From Cristatella mucedo (lineage: Eukaryota > Bryozoa > Phylactolaemata > Cristatellidae), in contig WPIO01000001.1 in NCBI GenBank assembly GCA_009760855.2, positions 1,101,001-1,165,000 on the forward strand: a DNA stretch of 64,000 bases. The letters are read 5' to 3'. Shown here in pieces: positions 1-12,369 of this stretch (its first letter is position 1; every line of letters starts with the position of its first letter). Under the pieces are notes generated by a model. The model saw only the letters and a list, made by a program, of their open reading frames with translations. It did not search any database and had not been told where the DNA came from. The position numbers and the translations under genes were made by a program.

Positions 1-900
1 GCTGGCTCGCGACACAGTGCTTAGTGACTCAAGTCGATCCTAATCTCAATCAAATCTTGCTTTTGCCACAGAGACTGGGCTCTATCTTCTCAAGCCCGAC
101 TGCCTCTTTTAACCCGACAATATGGTGCAAGTTACATTTACTGCTGCTCATTTTAAGTACGATTAGAAATTGTCCCATCGTGAATATTGACAACTGCTTG
201 CATGGCAATCTGCTGCTTTGAGAGGCCGTCAAGTAGTCCGTCAAAGATATCATCCAGTCACCTCGGAGGTGGGTATAGCTGCTTTAGCGATGCTAGTGGA
301 GACCTTCTTGCTAACTGGGCATAATGATTGACCAACAACCGGCTGGTAGAAGTGTTACTTGCATACGTATATTCGGCGTCGTTCTACTACGACTTTTTAC
401 TTGAAACAGGAAATGATTAGCATTAGCCTCTATAAACATAATCACGGAAACAGAAATTTAAGCAAACTAATCGATTCCTTAAGTTCTTACATACTTTCTA
501 AAGCATTCTTGGTAATTTTTGCTGCAAGATTGAAATTCTAGTTCTTTTCTACTTGTACAAATACGGTACTCAACACACCATGCCAGAGATCGGCTCTCAA
601 AGAGAGCACTTTAAGTAGCTTGAAGAAGTGCCCCTTGGGCTACTTGTGATGCTAAGTAATTAAAAAGCCTTTGGCTCTGCAATATATAAAATTATTAGAG
701 ACGACGTAATCAGTTCTGCTTAGTTTTCACCGAATAAACTGATCAGAAATTATATCTTGCATGACTCGCCAACATGTTGACTTCTCTTGAGCCTGCAGTA
801 ACAGACATCTAATTGACGTCTAATGCCATTTAATCTTTGCAATTAGGGGATTATTTTCTTTTAAAATTATCTACAAAATCGCATTAGAGAGAGTACGTTT
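1..900. other. No gene recognised; probably intron or upstream part of the F5/8C gene
   Basis: AT-rich DNA without a convincing exon. The F5/8C gene needs at least one more exon upstream, ending one base into a codon. I could not place it here, so it may lie left of the window. Confidence 0.4.
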
Positions 901-1010
901 TAACCACTTACCATTCAATCGTGTTTCCTTGACAGCATGTATGAAGTACCTAGAAAGAGGGTAGGTTCTCTCAGGCCGAAATACCAATTTACTACTACTA
1001 ATATTATGGA
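901..1010 (+). repeat. LINE family A, 3' tail fragment in an F5/8C intron
   Basis: The stretch holds the family-A tail landmarks in order: ACCATTCAATCGTG, then a degraded TTCCTTTGCAGC-like box, GTACCTAGAAAGAG and GGTTCTCT. The end is degraded and has only a weak ACTACTACTA tail. It lies about 150 bases before the first recognised exon. Confidence 0.6.
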
Positions 1011-1162
1011 CATAAGATTGGTGAAAGCAGTTAGTTTATTGTCATAAAATATGAAAAAAGATAATTTAAACATCATTGTGTATAAAAGAAAATAAATCGG
1101 CCCTTAAATACATTTTAGGTTTCAGAATTTTAGAGACTGATCATTAATGTTTTTATCCACAG

Positions 1163-1967
1163 ATGGCTTGCCGGATAGTGCTTTTAAAGCAAGTTCCAAT
1201 TGGCCAGCATGGCATCACGAGCCAAAGTATGCGAGAACACGTAACAACGGAGATCTCATATGGGCAGCAGAAGCTCAAGCTAAAGATCCTAATCCCTACA
1301 TTCAATTTGATTTCTCAGCTCGTCGAACGGTAAGTGTGACTAAGAAAACGATCTTAACTCATATTTGGATTCATAGTCAGCTTATAGGCCTTGTCTAATG
1401 CCTGGTACAAATTTCTTTCCAAGATTAAACAAATTGCCACAGTCGGAAGACCAAACCTTAACCAGTTCGTGAAGACTTACAAGATTTCAACGAGTCGGGA
1501 CGGTTCAACATTCGTGGACTACACAGAAAATGGAGAAACTCGGGTAAAAAATCAGAGCACTACAGAATATTGCCAATTTAAAAAGTCTGTTGTCTTATTG
1601 GTTTTGATGTATTCCTTGAAATACGGCATCGTAGTATTCCTTTATGTTGTGGGAAAACGCTGGAAATTATAACTATTCAGTCACTTAGGAGTAAAGTGCA
1701 AGCAGAGTGCTTAAATATTGTATTATTATGCCGTTTGGGAGGTAATTAGCCCTTTTGTTTGTAACCTTCTTACATAGCATGAGCAACTTTGCGTCAGAAA
1801 AAATGACCTTGTCTATATTTTTGCAGGTATTCCAAGGAAATATTGAATCTAACAGTGTGGAGAGAAACACTCTACTCAAGCCAATCGTCGGTGCTCGAGC
1901 CTTACGGCTTCACGTTCTCTCTTTTTTCAATCACCCAACCACCAAAGTTGAAGTGTTTGGCTGCTAA
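1163..1967 (+). CDS. F5/8 type C (discoidin) domain protein, last three exons
   Basis: Three exons join in frame: 1163-1329 (acceptor TTTTTATCCACAG, donor GTAAGT), 1424-1543 (acceptor TTTCTTTCCAAG, donor GTAAAA) and 1827-1967 (acceptor TTTTTGCAG, stop TAA). The first exon starts inside a codon (phase 1); the other two joins are phase 0. The product has about 141 residues of a roughly 150-residue F5/8C fold. Landmarks are LPDSAFKASS near the start, DPNPYIQFDF (the family's WIQVDL strand), VGRPNLNQFVKTYKIS (the VTGVATQGR...VKTYKVSYS region), FQGN, ARALRLHV (ARYIRI) and a last FGC, whose Cys normally pairs with one at the domain start. That first Cys must lie in an upstream exon I could not find. 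Such domains bind lipid, carbohydrate or collagen on secreted or surface proteins. The domain ends the protein, so upstream domains are unknown. Family assignment is firm; the exon 2 acceptor is the least certain border. Confidence 0.88.
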
Positions 1968-2011
1968 CCTTCTTGAGCCATTCCTTTTAAAATCATTGGG
2001 ATAAAGGCGCA

Positions 2012-2017
2012 AATAAA
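2012..2017 (+). promoter_or_regulatory. Polyadenylation signal AATAAA of the F5/8C gene
   Basis: AATAAA lies 45 bases after the TAA stop of the discoidin-domain gene, on the same strand. The position fits a short 3' UTR. Confidence 0.6.
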
Positions 2018-2039
2018 GCATTATCTTGTATTTCAAGCT

Positions 2040-5000
2040 TTTAAGTCATCCTACAGCAGCAATTGGAACCTGTTTTCTTTAAGTTAACGGCAGCAGCGTC
2101 AAGTGATTATATTTCATATCTAGTGTCTACGATGCATTTGATATCTCATGTGTCAGGTTTTGAGCTCATAATTTTTACGTAGTACTGTTCATCGTAAGAA
2201 ACCATTGAATGATGTTGAGATGATTAAAAGCCACCCGGGATACCATATCTTCTTTCGGGGCGAAACAACTTAGTATAGTGGAATTTCTAAGATTGATAAG
2301 TGAGATTAGAGGCAATCAATACTCTATGACGCGGCATTACATAGTTTCAAAGACTGCTAAGTGGTGAAACAAATATAGTGGACAAACCAAATAATGAGAA
2401 TGTACTCGCTTTGGCATGCCTATAAGTTTCTTCTTGGGCTGGCGGCAATTTTAAATTAATGGAAAAATGTGCTCAAAATCCTGAATCTGACTAGCCCGGA
2501 AATTTAGCAAGTCATATTTTCTTTTTTAAAGTACTACTTTTGGTATACGAGCATTTTAGAAATAGCTTCTACGAGCTAAAGCAGTCTTTTCCATTTTCCT
2601 TTTAGCAGTATCTTCTACTTCTATCTATTCTTAATACATTGATCGTTCATGAATGAGGCAACACCCAGACCCGGAGTCCAGTCTGAACAACCCAGATCCA
2701 GTAAATGATGGTCAAATGCTGAGCAAATTAATCGAAATAGGATTGCCATCGCTTATGCTGCTACTACAGGCATATAAGTGCTGCATAACCCTGGAGTGCC
2801 TACCTCGTGAGTAACAGCTGAGGTTTTCTTTTCTTGCGTGCCTACATTTTACCTTTAGCCAAAGCATAATTCTTTTATTTATATGCACCACCTCACTGAC
2901 CGAATACCATTCGTTGGCAAACAAGCCAATTTCTTCATTCAAAATTATTCGGGCCTAGATAAAAATAAAATCCCTTGTCGGGGATCAGCAACCAAATTGG
3001 AAACACAACCTGACATTAAACCGTGTAACAGTTTGGATTTATAAAATATCGTGGATATAAGAATGGATTCATCGTCATTCTTAATAACAATCCTTTCAGG
3101 ATAGTAAGGCTGAACAATTCAGTGAACTCTTTCATGGGCCTTTGCATGACTTCTTGCATTGGAGAATTATTCCTGATCGCTGTGGAATACTGAACACGGT
3201 TTTAGGAAAGGCTTCCCAAAATATGACAAGCAATTTATGATGCAATGTTATTCCTGAGATATCTACTGGAGCATTATCTTTTTACTTGTGCTAGAAAGAT
3301 TCTTGTCACTGCATTCTCCTTATCAGCAGATAGATTTTCACAACTACGAAGTATTGATTTTGAAACACCTTATGCTGTTTAGCGCTTTTAACTTTGATCA
3401 TGCCAGCTATCCTATTGCTAATCTTTCGGCTACATACTGCATAGCTAATCTGTTTAACAGACTTGGTTTCATAAAAACGCCCAACGATAGTACTAGGCCA
3501 CCCATAAATGCAAAGTCTGTGCTGGTTTCATAGGCCATCAACAGCTTATCATTGGCATTCAGCAGCTCCAATTCTTTTAATCGGCTTCTTGCTGACTTGC
3601 ACTAGCCTCCTGCAGTTCACCTGCTGCATTTTGACCTACAAAAACGAGCGGCTTATTACCGACCCGTTGTTCATAAATAACACGACGCCTTTAGACTTTT
3701 GAAGACAGGAAGCCTTTCTGAGTCTAATTTGGCTTCCTATTCATTTCATTCTTTCTGTTCCAAAAACGGAAAGCCGTGATGCTGTCTTTTTTTGCATAAA
3801 TACAGCATGACAGACATCTGGAAAACCCCGTCGTCGGTCTGCACAGAGCTACCGAGAGCAACAAGCCCTTAGGCTTCATTTGGGCACAGTCTTTGCACTC
3901 AAGACGGCTCCCGGCATAGACGGATCCAGCTGTCTCCTCCTCTGATGCATTTCGTGCCTCCGGCGGCAACCGTGATATCTAATGTGAGCGTTGTTTTCAC
4001 ACTGTCCAAAACCTCCTGATAGCTGGCTGCCGTCTGAGGTAGGTGGACGCCCTACCGATGGCATCAATGCATGGTCTTAAGTCACACTTTCATCGAGTCG
4101 TGAGCTTCGAGCCCATGTCCGAGAGTCAGCTGATAGAGAGCAGGTGACTGTTTAGGCAGTCTGATCCGTCGAAAAGCCATCCCTCATCTCTCACGGCCTC
4201 CTGCACCTGTATATCCTAAAATCAATCTACTCCTCGCTGGAAACGGAAAAAAACTGTCTGTTGCCACCAATCGGATTTAGCGTCTGGCACCCAGGGGATG
4301 CTGCCTACGTTTCTGTTGGACCCCTTGACCTTGCAGTAAGGTCAGCTATTCTTCGACCCCGAGAAACAAAGTGAATGAGTCTCATTTCTCTGCTCCAGCA
4401 GGCTTTCAGCCAGAATTGACTGCTTTACTGGCTCTGGATCATGCAGTCCGTCTTCTGTAAATAAGACCGCAATCAATCAAATAGCCACACTAGTTTGGTT
4501 CAGGGCTATTTCTGATTAGCCTTTGCACATGCTCCACAGTTGGGGTCAGACTGCCGGCACTTGACTTATTGCTACTGCCTAAGCATGATGGGTTAGACCA
4601 ATTACCCAAATCTACGGCAATATTCACCGTCATGTACTCTAATGAGGCTAGAATCGACAAGATATTGGGGTGGTCGAGCTTAAATTTCTGCCGAATATTT
4701 TAGTACCCTTTCGATTTGAGGTGCCCACCAATCTTCACCCCATTGCCCTGCATGAAATCAGCAGCACTTAAAAAGGCACAGGGCAGACTATGCTAGCCGC
4801 TGCATGCTTCCTGCAGTGCACTGCCGCGAGTGAATCATGTCGGCAAACGAAGCACTACCGTGCAGCGGCAGCAGCAAGCGGATGTGACCGGACCGTATGG
4901 ATGAGGGCTCAAAGACATAGGTGTGTACTTACTGCAATCTACCTCAAACCACCACAATCCAGTTTAGGCTCCTCCAACCCACCACTCTTAGCTTTTCAAA

Positions 5001-5260
5001 GCTCCGACAAGTTTGAAATATAAAATTAATCTATATTTAAAGATTGAAAACGCAATTTTGCATCATTCCTCTCATGCATCCTCACCAAATTGACTGAAAT
5101 AGATTTCAATAGCCCGGTAGAATACAACAATCCGCATAATCTGCCATAAAACAGTAATAAATTATACAATTAAAGATGTAATTATGATTTCATATTGCTT
5201 TACTTTTTTTATTGTTGGCTGCTACAGTTTTAGTCTAATTACCTTGAATATTCTGACGCA
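2040..5260. other. Intergenic DNA, nothing recognised
   Basis: Short open frames on both strands (for example 3288-3533 and 3508-3702 on plus) lack family motifs, start context or splice structure. GC content rises between about 3.85 and 4.6 kb, but no domain is visible there. Confidence 0.4.
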
Positions 5261-5264
5261 ATTC

Positions 5265-7150
5265 ACTACGATCAACTATAATGGGTCAGGCCAATATGGC
5301 AATCCACTGCATTCCGTTATAGACAGCCCGAAATCGGTTTTAATATCGCAATTTTGAATACGCATTGCAAAGCACTCTTTCAATAGTGCAAAGCTATATA
5401 ATTTACAATTAAGCCCATCCAATCTCGTGCAATGCAATGCGATCTATGGCAATGGCTCGGCTCAAAACAGCTGTCTACTACAATCCGTAGCAAATCGACT
5501 CTAAATTGGCCGAGCAAAGCTCAAATTTTCATTTCACGTAAAATTATATTGTGCTCAAAGTGCAAATACTAAATATTCAAGCAATTTATATCGCTAAGTA
5601 CTGACATTTCTCGACAATCGTCAGAAATGGCAAGGGCAAATACAGCAATCCATAGCGAATCTACCAGAAATGGGCTTTGCCAGCCTCCTGTTCTCATTCC
5701 ACATAACATCTTAACATATAACATCACATAACATCTGGACACGAGTATAATTTCAACTCATTGTGTGCGTTCAATCACGGCCAATGCATACTAATCTATG
5801 GCAATGGCCTGACAAAAACCAATCACACACGTAAAATTGTGATAAATGAGTTACATTTGATCGCAATATTCTTGCCCATTCTAAAATAATCAAAAAATAA
5901 ACCAGAAACTGGCTCAGAGAAGCTCCAATTATTATTACATTTAACATTTCGCTACGTTAAAAGTGAAACCCTGAAATTTTCAAATTGCTTTACTCGTTAA
6001 TGGGCAGCATCGAAAGGCAACCTACAGCTATTGTTGGGGCCCAAACCGTAAGAAAATCGATCCGAAAATCCCGAGATCCAGAAAAAAATTGACAATATTG
6101 GCTGTGCAAAATTGTGCTTCTCATTCTATTTATCATCTCACAGTGGGAAAGCATGAATTCTACCCTTTATGTACCTTCAATGGACAACCACGCATGGCAA
6201 TTGAAAGTAATGGCACAGGAAAATGACAATTGTGAATTGCGTAATTGTGTATTACAAATAGACCGACAGCTGCTTAAGAAGAATCAAGATTTCTTGCAAA
6301 TTACAGATCGCTGTATTCGAATTGCAACCGCGTCATTTCAATCCATCAGGCGGCGGCGGCAGCGGCGATGGTCCTCCGAGCATCCCCTAGCTGCCAGGGT
6401 TCGCAGTCGCCGACGATGTCATTGTACAGTCAAGGCAATGCATGGCAATCTGCATCAATGGCATGGATTTTATCACAATCAATTTGTTTCAAATTGAAGG
6501 CTTAAGCCTCCAATTATCATGCAACATAACATCCTTTCAAGCAAACGCGATCATACATTCGAGGGCAATATACGACAATATATGGCAACGGCAGGGCTTT
6601 TACCACAATATATTTGAAACTGTCGGCCTAAAGCCCCAATGACACATGACACCTAATGTTTATTGAGCTCACTCATACTTTAACCTATCGGTTTCTTTCA
6701 ATATTGGACAGTCCGCAACAATAGAGGGCAACGCTTCTGAGAAATACGTCAATTTATGGCGTGCGGTTACGATTAGACGCAAAACTCTAGGGAGAAGATC
6801 CATCTGTCATTGTGTTTCACTGCCCGCTTTTTAAAACTGCAACCACATCTTTTTACTGAATCGCTGAGGTAGAATCAATGGCAACGCATGGCAATTGTCG
6901 GCTATTGCCCAGAAAAATACAGGTATCTCTACCACCGAGTTTTAAATAGACAGAAAGTTGCTGGATGATGTTTTCATTTAGATTTATCTTTGTTGCATAT
7001 TCTATTATGGATATACCCCGGAAACTCCATTCGTAATGCTAGCACTCGGTCGCTGCATTGCAATCAACGGTAATGGCCATTGCCAATTCATCAGTCTTCT
7101 GCAATCCATCACAAAATCAATCTAAGCAGTGCAAAGCCAGAGTATGCATC
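5265..7150 (+). repeat. Cluster of degenerate GCAAT/TGGCAATGG repeats, orientation 1
   Basis: A loosely repeated block of about 130-230 bp recurs at least six times. Recognisable pieces are TATGGCAATGGC, AATCCATAGC/AATCCGTAGCAAATC, a short palindrome such as GGCTTAAGCC or GGCCTAAAGCC, then CCAATTATCAT followed by ACATAACATC. Clear neighbours are the units centred at 6460-6540 and 6590-6650, about 133 bases apart. No protein is encoded. A related cluster in the opposite orientation lies at 17.3-18.5 kb. Confidence 0.45.
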
Positions 7151-7236
7151 GTTATTACATCTTGCTGTTTTTGAAGTGCTATCACACCGTTAGAACCAAA
7201 TGGGTCAGCTCAATTTCGGATAATTAACAGCTCCTA

Positions 7237-7290
7237 ATTGATATAATATGATACTGATATAATTGATATAATTGATATAATTGATATAAT
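7237..7290. repeat. 9-bp tandem repeat TGATATAAT
   Basis: At least four head-to-tail copies of TGATATAAT, with diverged copies on the left. A simple AT-rich minisatellite. Confidence 0.8.
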
Positions 7291-8149
7291 TGATAATCCT
7301 ATAGGCTAATTGTGCCATTTATTGCAACCTTAAAAACTCACCAATGAATGGGCCATGGGAAGCTTTAATTCTCATTGAATAACTGCAAATGAAATTGTAT
7401 TATGTTCAAAAGTAATTTGAAAATGTTTAAGTTATTTTCCATATTTATTTGTTGGACATTTACAGTGAATTGCATCACTAATCTAGCCGTTACAATCAGT
7501 TAAATTTCTTCATGCTATTCTCTAAATTCTTTTTTGCTCGCATCAGTTGAGACTTAAGCTGACTCTAATCGTAAGGATGAGTTTGTAAAAATAAAAATGC
7601 CTGAAAAACTATCCTCTAATGCTAAAGCCACTTATGCTAGTTCACAGAGGTAAAATTAACTACTTCGATCCTACATCATTACTGTAATAACTTCCTACGT
7701 ATGAGAAAATTAGTAGGACTCATGAATTGAAAACATATCCTATAAATTGGATAGGTCAGCATATCTTACGTAACATCAGCATGAAATCTATGTGTTCCGT
7801 TTCAAAGTGACCTCTCACCTGACAAGCGCATCAGAAAGTCAGCTTAATTTCAGATATGCAATACTGCAAATATTCTGATACGCTAAATAATGAATAACAT
7901 GTCTAATTAGTTCAATAATTTGAGATTCTCCATCCCGACATCTGTAAATCACTTCTTGTAAGTCTTCCGGCCTATTCAATGAAGTGCTAACAGTTGGTGC
8001 AAAATGGTGCGACCAGACTTGCATACGTGGCCGTTGCAGGTTGAAAACTGCACCACTTTTCGCTGCCATGCACTGGCACCCCCATCAAGCAGTATATAAG
8101 CCTTAACGCATCTTACCCCATTTTCATGTTTACATTAGCAGTACAGGTA
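7291..8149. other. AT-rich intergenic DNA, nothing recognised
   Basis: No exon, repeat family or RNA gene could be supported. The open frame on minus at 7839-8069 has no recognisable domain. Confidence 0.4.
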
Positions 8150-8352
8150 TTCAAGCAGTGTATTGACCTCAAGGTTCAAATCACTTTTAGTGACCTTCAT
8201 TCTCTGGCTCTAGTCTGCCTATCCCAACTGCTTCCTGTGGCTAGGCACAATGTTATTTGCTATTTAGACTGGAGTCGTACAAGTGTACCTTGAACAACCC
8301 TCGAATCCATTTAGGACCACACCTTTATCTCATGTGCCTCCAAAGCCTGGAC
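8150..8352 (+). repeat. LINE family A, degraded C-terminal fragment
   Basis: Pieces match the family-A C-terminal region in order: GACCTCAAGGTTCAAATCAC (the IDFKV block), TTCATTCTCTGGCTCTAG (SLAPAYLS block) and CTCCAAAGCCTGGA (the PKAWN block). No frame is open throughout. Confidence 0.5.
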
Positions 8353-9000
8353 TATCACTATCACCGTTACAACGTTTCTCTGCTTAGCGAGGTTTAAAAA
8401 GATGCAAAAAACGCCCCCTGTAAGCCATTGCATATTCATGGTCTGGTGAATTGTCCTTTGAGTGGTTATTAGTGCTGAAGCTCTGCAAGCAATTACTAAT
8501 CGTATTGACACGCTTACTTTGCAGCATAACGGCGCCTAGAAATATAGCAAGCTCTCTGGTGATAATATTCAAGCATCTTATCTACTATTATTATTATCGT
8601 TGGAAAATCCGGCACTTGAATCGTGGTGAAAGTCTTGAACGACTACAGAAACTCACTAAAAAGCTTTCTTGTGAGTCTCTGAGCAGTCAAAGCCACGTGG
8701 AGAGATGGCCACTAATGCAGCACGGGTCAAATAGAGAGCGTGGGCTGTGCTCTCTCATCTAAGCATTCAGCTCACAGCTAGCCTCATCTTACAAAGAGAG
8801 CCTGCATCTTGCAGCCACTCTACCAAGCTCCATTGCATAACAGATGTGGCCTTGTGAGTATCGTATATCTTGACGTCAACAAGAGTTTCAAACCTGCACA
8901 GCAAAACGTCCTTTCTTGGTTGGGGATGAGGAGGTAGTCGCCGTAGCAGCGGCAAATCTAAGCCACTCCGCGGAAGCCTATCGCCACAATTAGCCGCTGC
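8353..9000. other. No feature recognised
   Basis: Mixed-composition DNA with a short ATTATTATTATC run near 8585 but no LINE tail attached. No coding or RNA gene supported. Confidence 0.35.
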
Positions 9001-9007
9001 TATGTGC

Positions 9008-9034
9008 GGGGGGGGGGGGGGCTCCCCCCCCCCC
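9008..9034. repeat. G14-CT-C11 hairpin
   Basis: Fourteen G residues, a CT spacer and eleven C residues form a near-perfect inverted repeat with a two-base loop. It can fold as a GC hairpin, and the G run could form a quadruplex. Such a structure is hard to sequence, so its exact length may be wrong. Confidence 0.9.
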
Positions 9035-9059
9035 GTTACACCTGTAAAAAGGCAGCAGC

Positions 9060-9925
9060 ACGCCTGCATAAAATGTATATCCAAGTTACTTTCCTTTCGG
9101 AAGCCTTACCAGAATACTTGGCCCGTATAATGCATGCGGTCCTTGTAGTTCGATTGCATGCGGGCTGGTACAGCTCCTTTCCTCAACAGCTGGTGGGGGC
9201 ATCCCCGAGAGGGGCCTGTGCACAGCTGTGGTCAGCTTCTAGTGAGGCGTTGACACAGGCCAATAACCCGCTGGTGAATAGATGGTGGATTCACCATCGG
9301 GATCGGCCAAGGGACAGCCAGGGTCGAGGAGAAGCGTCGAGCGAGAGTAGGGGCCGAGGGGAGCCGTGCGCTCTTCGGCTCTGTGCGTTGGTAATAAACT
9401 GTCTGTGTCGGGGATCGGCTGGCTCTCTGCTGTGCGAACAAGCACCTGTGCTATACCCCGGCGGTGACCGCAGCTTGCACCCAGCGGCAAACTTAATCGA
9501 CCTGTATTTACCGTTGCAGGGCAATACACGTAAATACCAGTGGCTGCCTCGCTAATCATTTTCGTCTGAAGACCGATGTGGCGAAAATTCCTTAATACAA
9601 AGATTGATTCTAGTATGTGCGGCCTGAGTGCTCAGTCGGGGCACGCCCGCGACACGACTCGACGCTTGCGGGATCGCCTCCGGCGCGACCATGCCCGCGA
9701 GTGGCGGAAGGCCGGTCAGCCAACCGGCGAGACCGTGGGAAGCAGGACGGAGAGGAGAACGGCTGAGTGGTATAGCGCTGCGAGCGTTAGCCGAATACAC
9801 GAGTGCTGAAGCCCCCCTCTCGGTGTCTGCGTTTCGTCACTTTTGTGCCGTCAGAACTTCAGATTAATAGCTACTTCGGAGGGTCTTAAATAACATACAA
9901 TTCAGCCAGTTCGTAGCTTAACTTG
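9060..9925 (+). other. GC-rich leader, possible degraded LTR and untranslated region
   Basis: This stretch sits directly upstream of a gag-like region and is more GC-rich than its surroundings. It contains GTATAATG at about 9125 and AATAAA at 9393-9398 followed by CTGTCTGTGTCGGGG, an order that would suit promoter and poly(A) signals of an LTR. I see no second copy of it in the window and no clear TG...CA ends, so LTR status is only suggested by position. Confidence 0.3.
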
Positions 9926-10712
9926 ACGGCAGCCGAGACTTTGCGGGCCGGGTTGATAAGTTTGATCTGCTGGCAGAGATTCAAGGACTCGCCGTTGCCG
10001 ATCGCCACAACTTCTCGCCCCTCTTTCAAACCGGCAGAGCGTTGGCCGTATACCGGAGCAGCAATGGACTGGCGAAGAAAGATTGCACTGACGTAAAAGA
10101 GGCTCCCCTGGCTGCACTTTCAGCGGATACATTTCGTACGATTAAATTCCAGCTGATTACTTTCGAGTGGTGACTCGCTAAAATGTGCTTCTGACACCGG
10201 GCTTCACGAGAAAATCCGCAAGCAGGTACGCACGACGTGTGCACTCGACAAGACGGCGATTTCTGATGTTGCTAAGAAGGCTCGAGCGTTTCTAGGTTGC
10301 AAGGAGCCGAGCTACACGGCTGCCACCGGGGCACCGGGAGCTAGAAGCGCTCGCCCGACTCCACGGAAGCTTGTTTGTTTTGCATGCAAAATGGAATGGC
10401 AAACAAGTCGCGAATGCGTTCCTTGCAAAGGTAGCAAAGACCGTCATTCGTATGCGGCTATGACTCGCAGTCAGCGGCGGCATGTCCGGAACGTCCCACA
10501 GATACGTAGCCGAAAAACGAGTAAGAGGAAGTAGCATGTTTCAGCACCGGCCCATTCCCCCTGCCTATCAACTTGCTTTTCAACGATAGTTGTTCTCCGC
10601 GGCGGTCGTATTATAAAGGAGCTGTTTGATACTGGCTGCTCTCGGTCGATAGTGACTAGATTGGTTAACTGTAGGCTACTTCGGCACACTCTTATCCGGT
10701 CGGCTAGTCTGT
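9926..10712 (+). pseudogene. Ty3/gypsy-like gag and protease remnant
   Basis: The first part reads VDKFDLLAEIQGL, then SPLFQTGRALAVY, then ADTFRTIKFQLITFEW, after which it meets a stop; this resembles the core of Ty3/gypsy Gag. Around 10220-10530 another open part holds KIRKQVRTTC, VAKKARAFLGC and a zinc knuckle, CFACKMEWQTSREC. Its spacing is C-X2-C-X4-Q-X4-C, so the usual His is Gln. After an in-frame TAG at 10532 the same frame continues to a retropepsin motif, LFDTGCSRSIV, with the catalytic DTG at 10628-10636. Reverse transcriptase, RNase H and integrase do not follow, so the element is truncated near 10.7 kb. It cannot be functional: frames are broken and the knuckle is altered. LTR superfamily is inferred from Gag style; BEL/Pao is an alternative. 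Confidence 0.72.
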
Positions 10713-12369
10713 AATTACACTAAAGACCTATGCATTATATAACGGCTAGGTCATAATCTCATTCTTAGCTTAGTATAAATCGCACTGTCATAAGCCTTAG
10801 CTCTTCGTAAATATTACTTAAGCAACCTCAGTGAAGCGTCAGGTGCCTAGCTCTCAGAGTTCATCATCGAGGTTCAGCGATCACGTTTGTAGGTAAAAAT
10901 CGCAGGGCATTGCAGCGTGTTTGTTGCCAGCATCGCAGTTGCCACGTTACACCACTTCTCACGAACTTGAACTGGCCTAACATGCAAGCTGTGCGTTGAC
11001 TGTAAATTGTGTGGCTCCTTTTTGAGATAACTTCTATTTTCTACTTAAGCTAAACTAGCAGGACTACTTTTCAACCAGGCTAAACAAGGTACCACCTGGC
11101 CTTTTGGCTTAAGATGTTTAACTGTACCTTGAGGCAATGTAGACTCTTTTGCAGACCGTGCTTTCATTGTGGACTCTTCCGAAGCGTAGAACTCAGCTCT
11201 ATGCAGAAATAGAGTCGGCAAAAATGAAAATTAAAACGCCGCCGGTTTCTTACGGCATTCGCCTGGCCTCAGTGAATATTCCTTGTTATGCTTATGCGTG
11301 CAGCGCCATGCTTTTTATTGCTGATCCCTTAGCACACCACTTTAACGGAGTATGTAAAGTGCCTAAAAATAGATGTAGGTCCCTGATGGAGCTATGTGTT
11401 TTTTTCAATATTATTAATATGAACAAAACTGTCATGAGTAATTCAAATTACTTAAATGAAACATAGTTAAGGAATATGTACAAAATTCCCCGGAACATTT
11501 TTAGAGCTAGAAAGCTAATCTCGCTATCCACTAAACGTTCTGTCAGAAGCTCTTCAGGATACCAAAATTGTTATATAGATTTTGAGGACGTTGTTTATTG
11601 ATCCGGCGCCTTCGCTGCTTGGCAATAAGAAAATTAATATTCCTTTCAGAGTCGATGAACTTACAGACGATCATGTCCGGTTCTGATAAGTTTATCTGCA
11701 ATTAAATTACGCCAGCACAATGTGAGATTACCAGTGATCACGTTTTACCCTTTCGCACCAATTATTTTAGATCCTTACGTATAGCACGGCACTTGGAGCA
11801 AAAATCGAGGTCCGATGAATGCAGCCCCACAGTCATATAGGCCTTACACTATGAGTCTCTACTTCGAAAACCAGTTTTTACGGGCCTGGGATGACTCAGA
11901 TGCACCGACGCGTGCACATACTCCATTCTCACTCGACGTGCAGATATCAAGTCTTCGAAGACTTCGAGCGTGGTATGGTACCAGCACTGCTCCTTTGTTC
12001 TTATGGTTTGCTCGGTTACTGGTGCATTTCTTTTACTTGCCCATATGGAGTTACTGTCACAGTTGAAATTTGCCAACGATGAGCCAACAAGAGGCTACTA
12101 AAAGTAGTGCTTAGAGGTTAAACGGAGATATGCACTCATAAAACCAAGTTCGGAGAGCAAATGCTGCTCTCAAAACTTTGCTCACATTGGCCATGGAATA
12201 TAAAAATTTCCTGCGACTATATACTTTTGAGTTTTGCCACAGACTTTGAGCTTGAGAACACTTACAAAATTACCACGATAAGCCGGCTTCGTAGTATCGT
12301 GACTGCATGTACTTTTCTTCATGCAACACCTCCAACCTGGCAAGCGTTCAGGTCAGAGCCTAACTGCCA
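10713..12369. other. Intergenic DNA with one small LINE-A scrap
   Basis: Nothing coding recognised. At about 10925-10980 the words GCCACGTTACACCACTTCTC and GAACTTGAACTGG resemble the LINE-A block encoding CHIAPLLADLHWL. The rest is unassigned. Confidence 0.4.

Noticed and set aside
9004-9555. Long overlapping open frames on both strands (183, 106 and 77 codons)
   Set aside because: High GC content alone keeps frames open. The sequences have no domain and sit in a probable retroelement leader.
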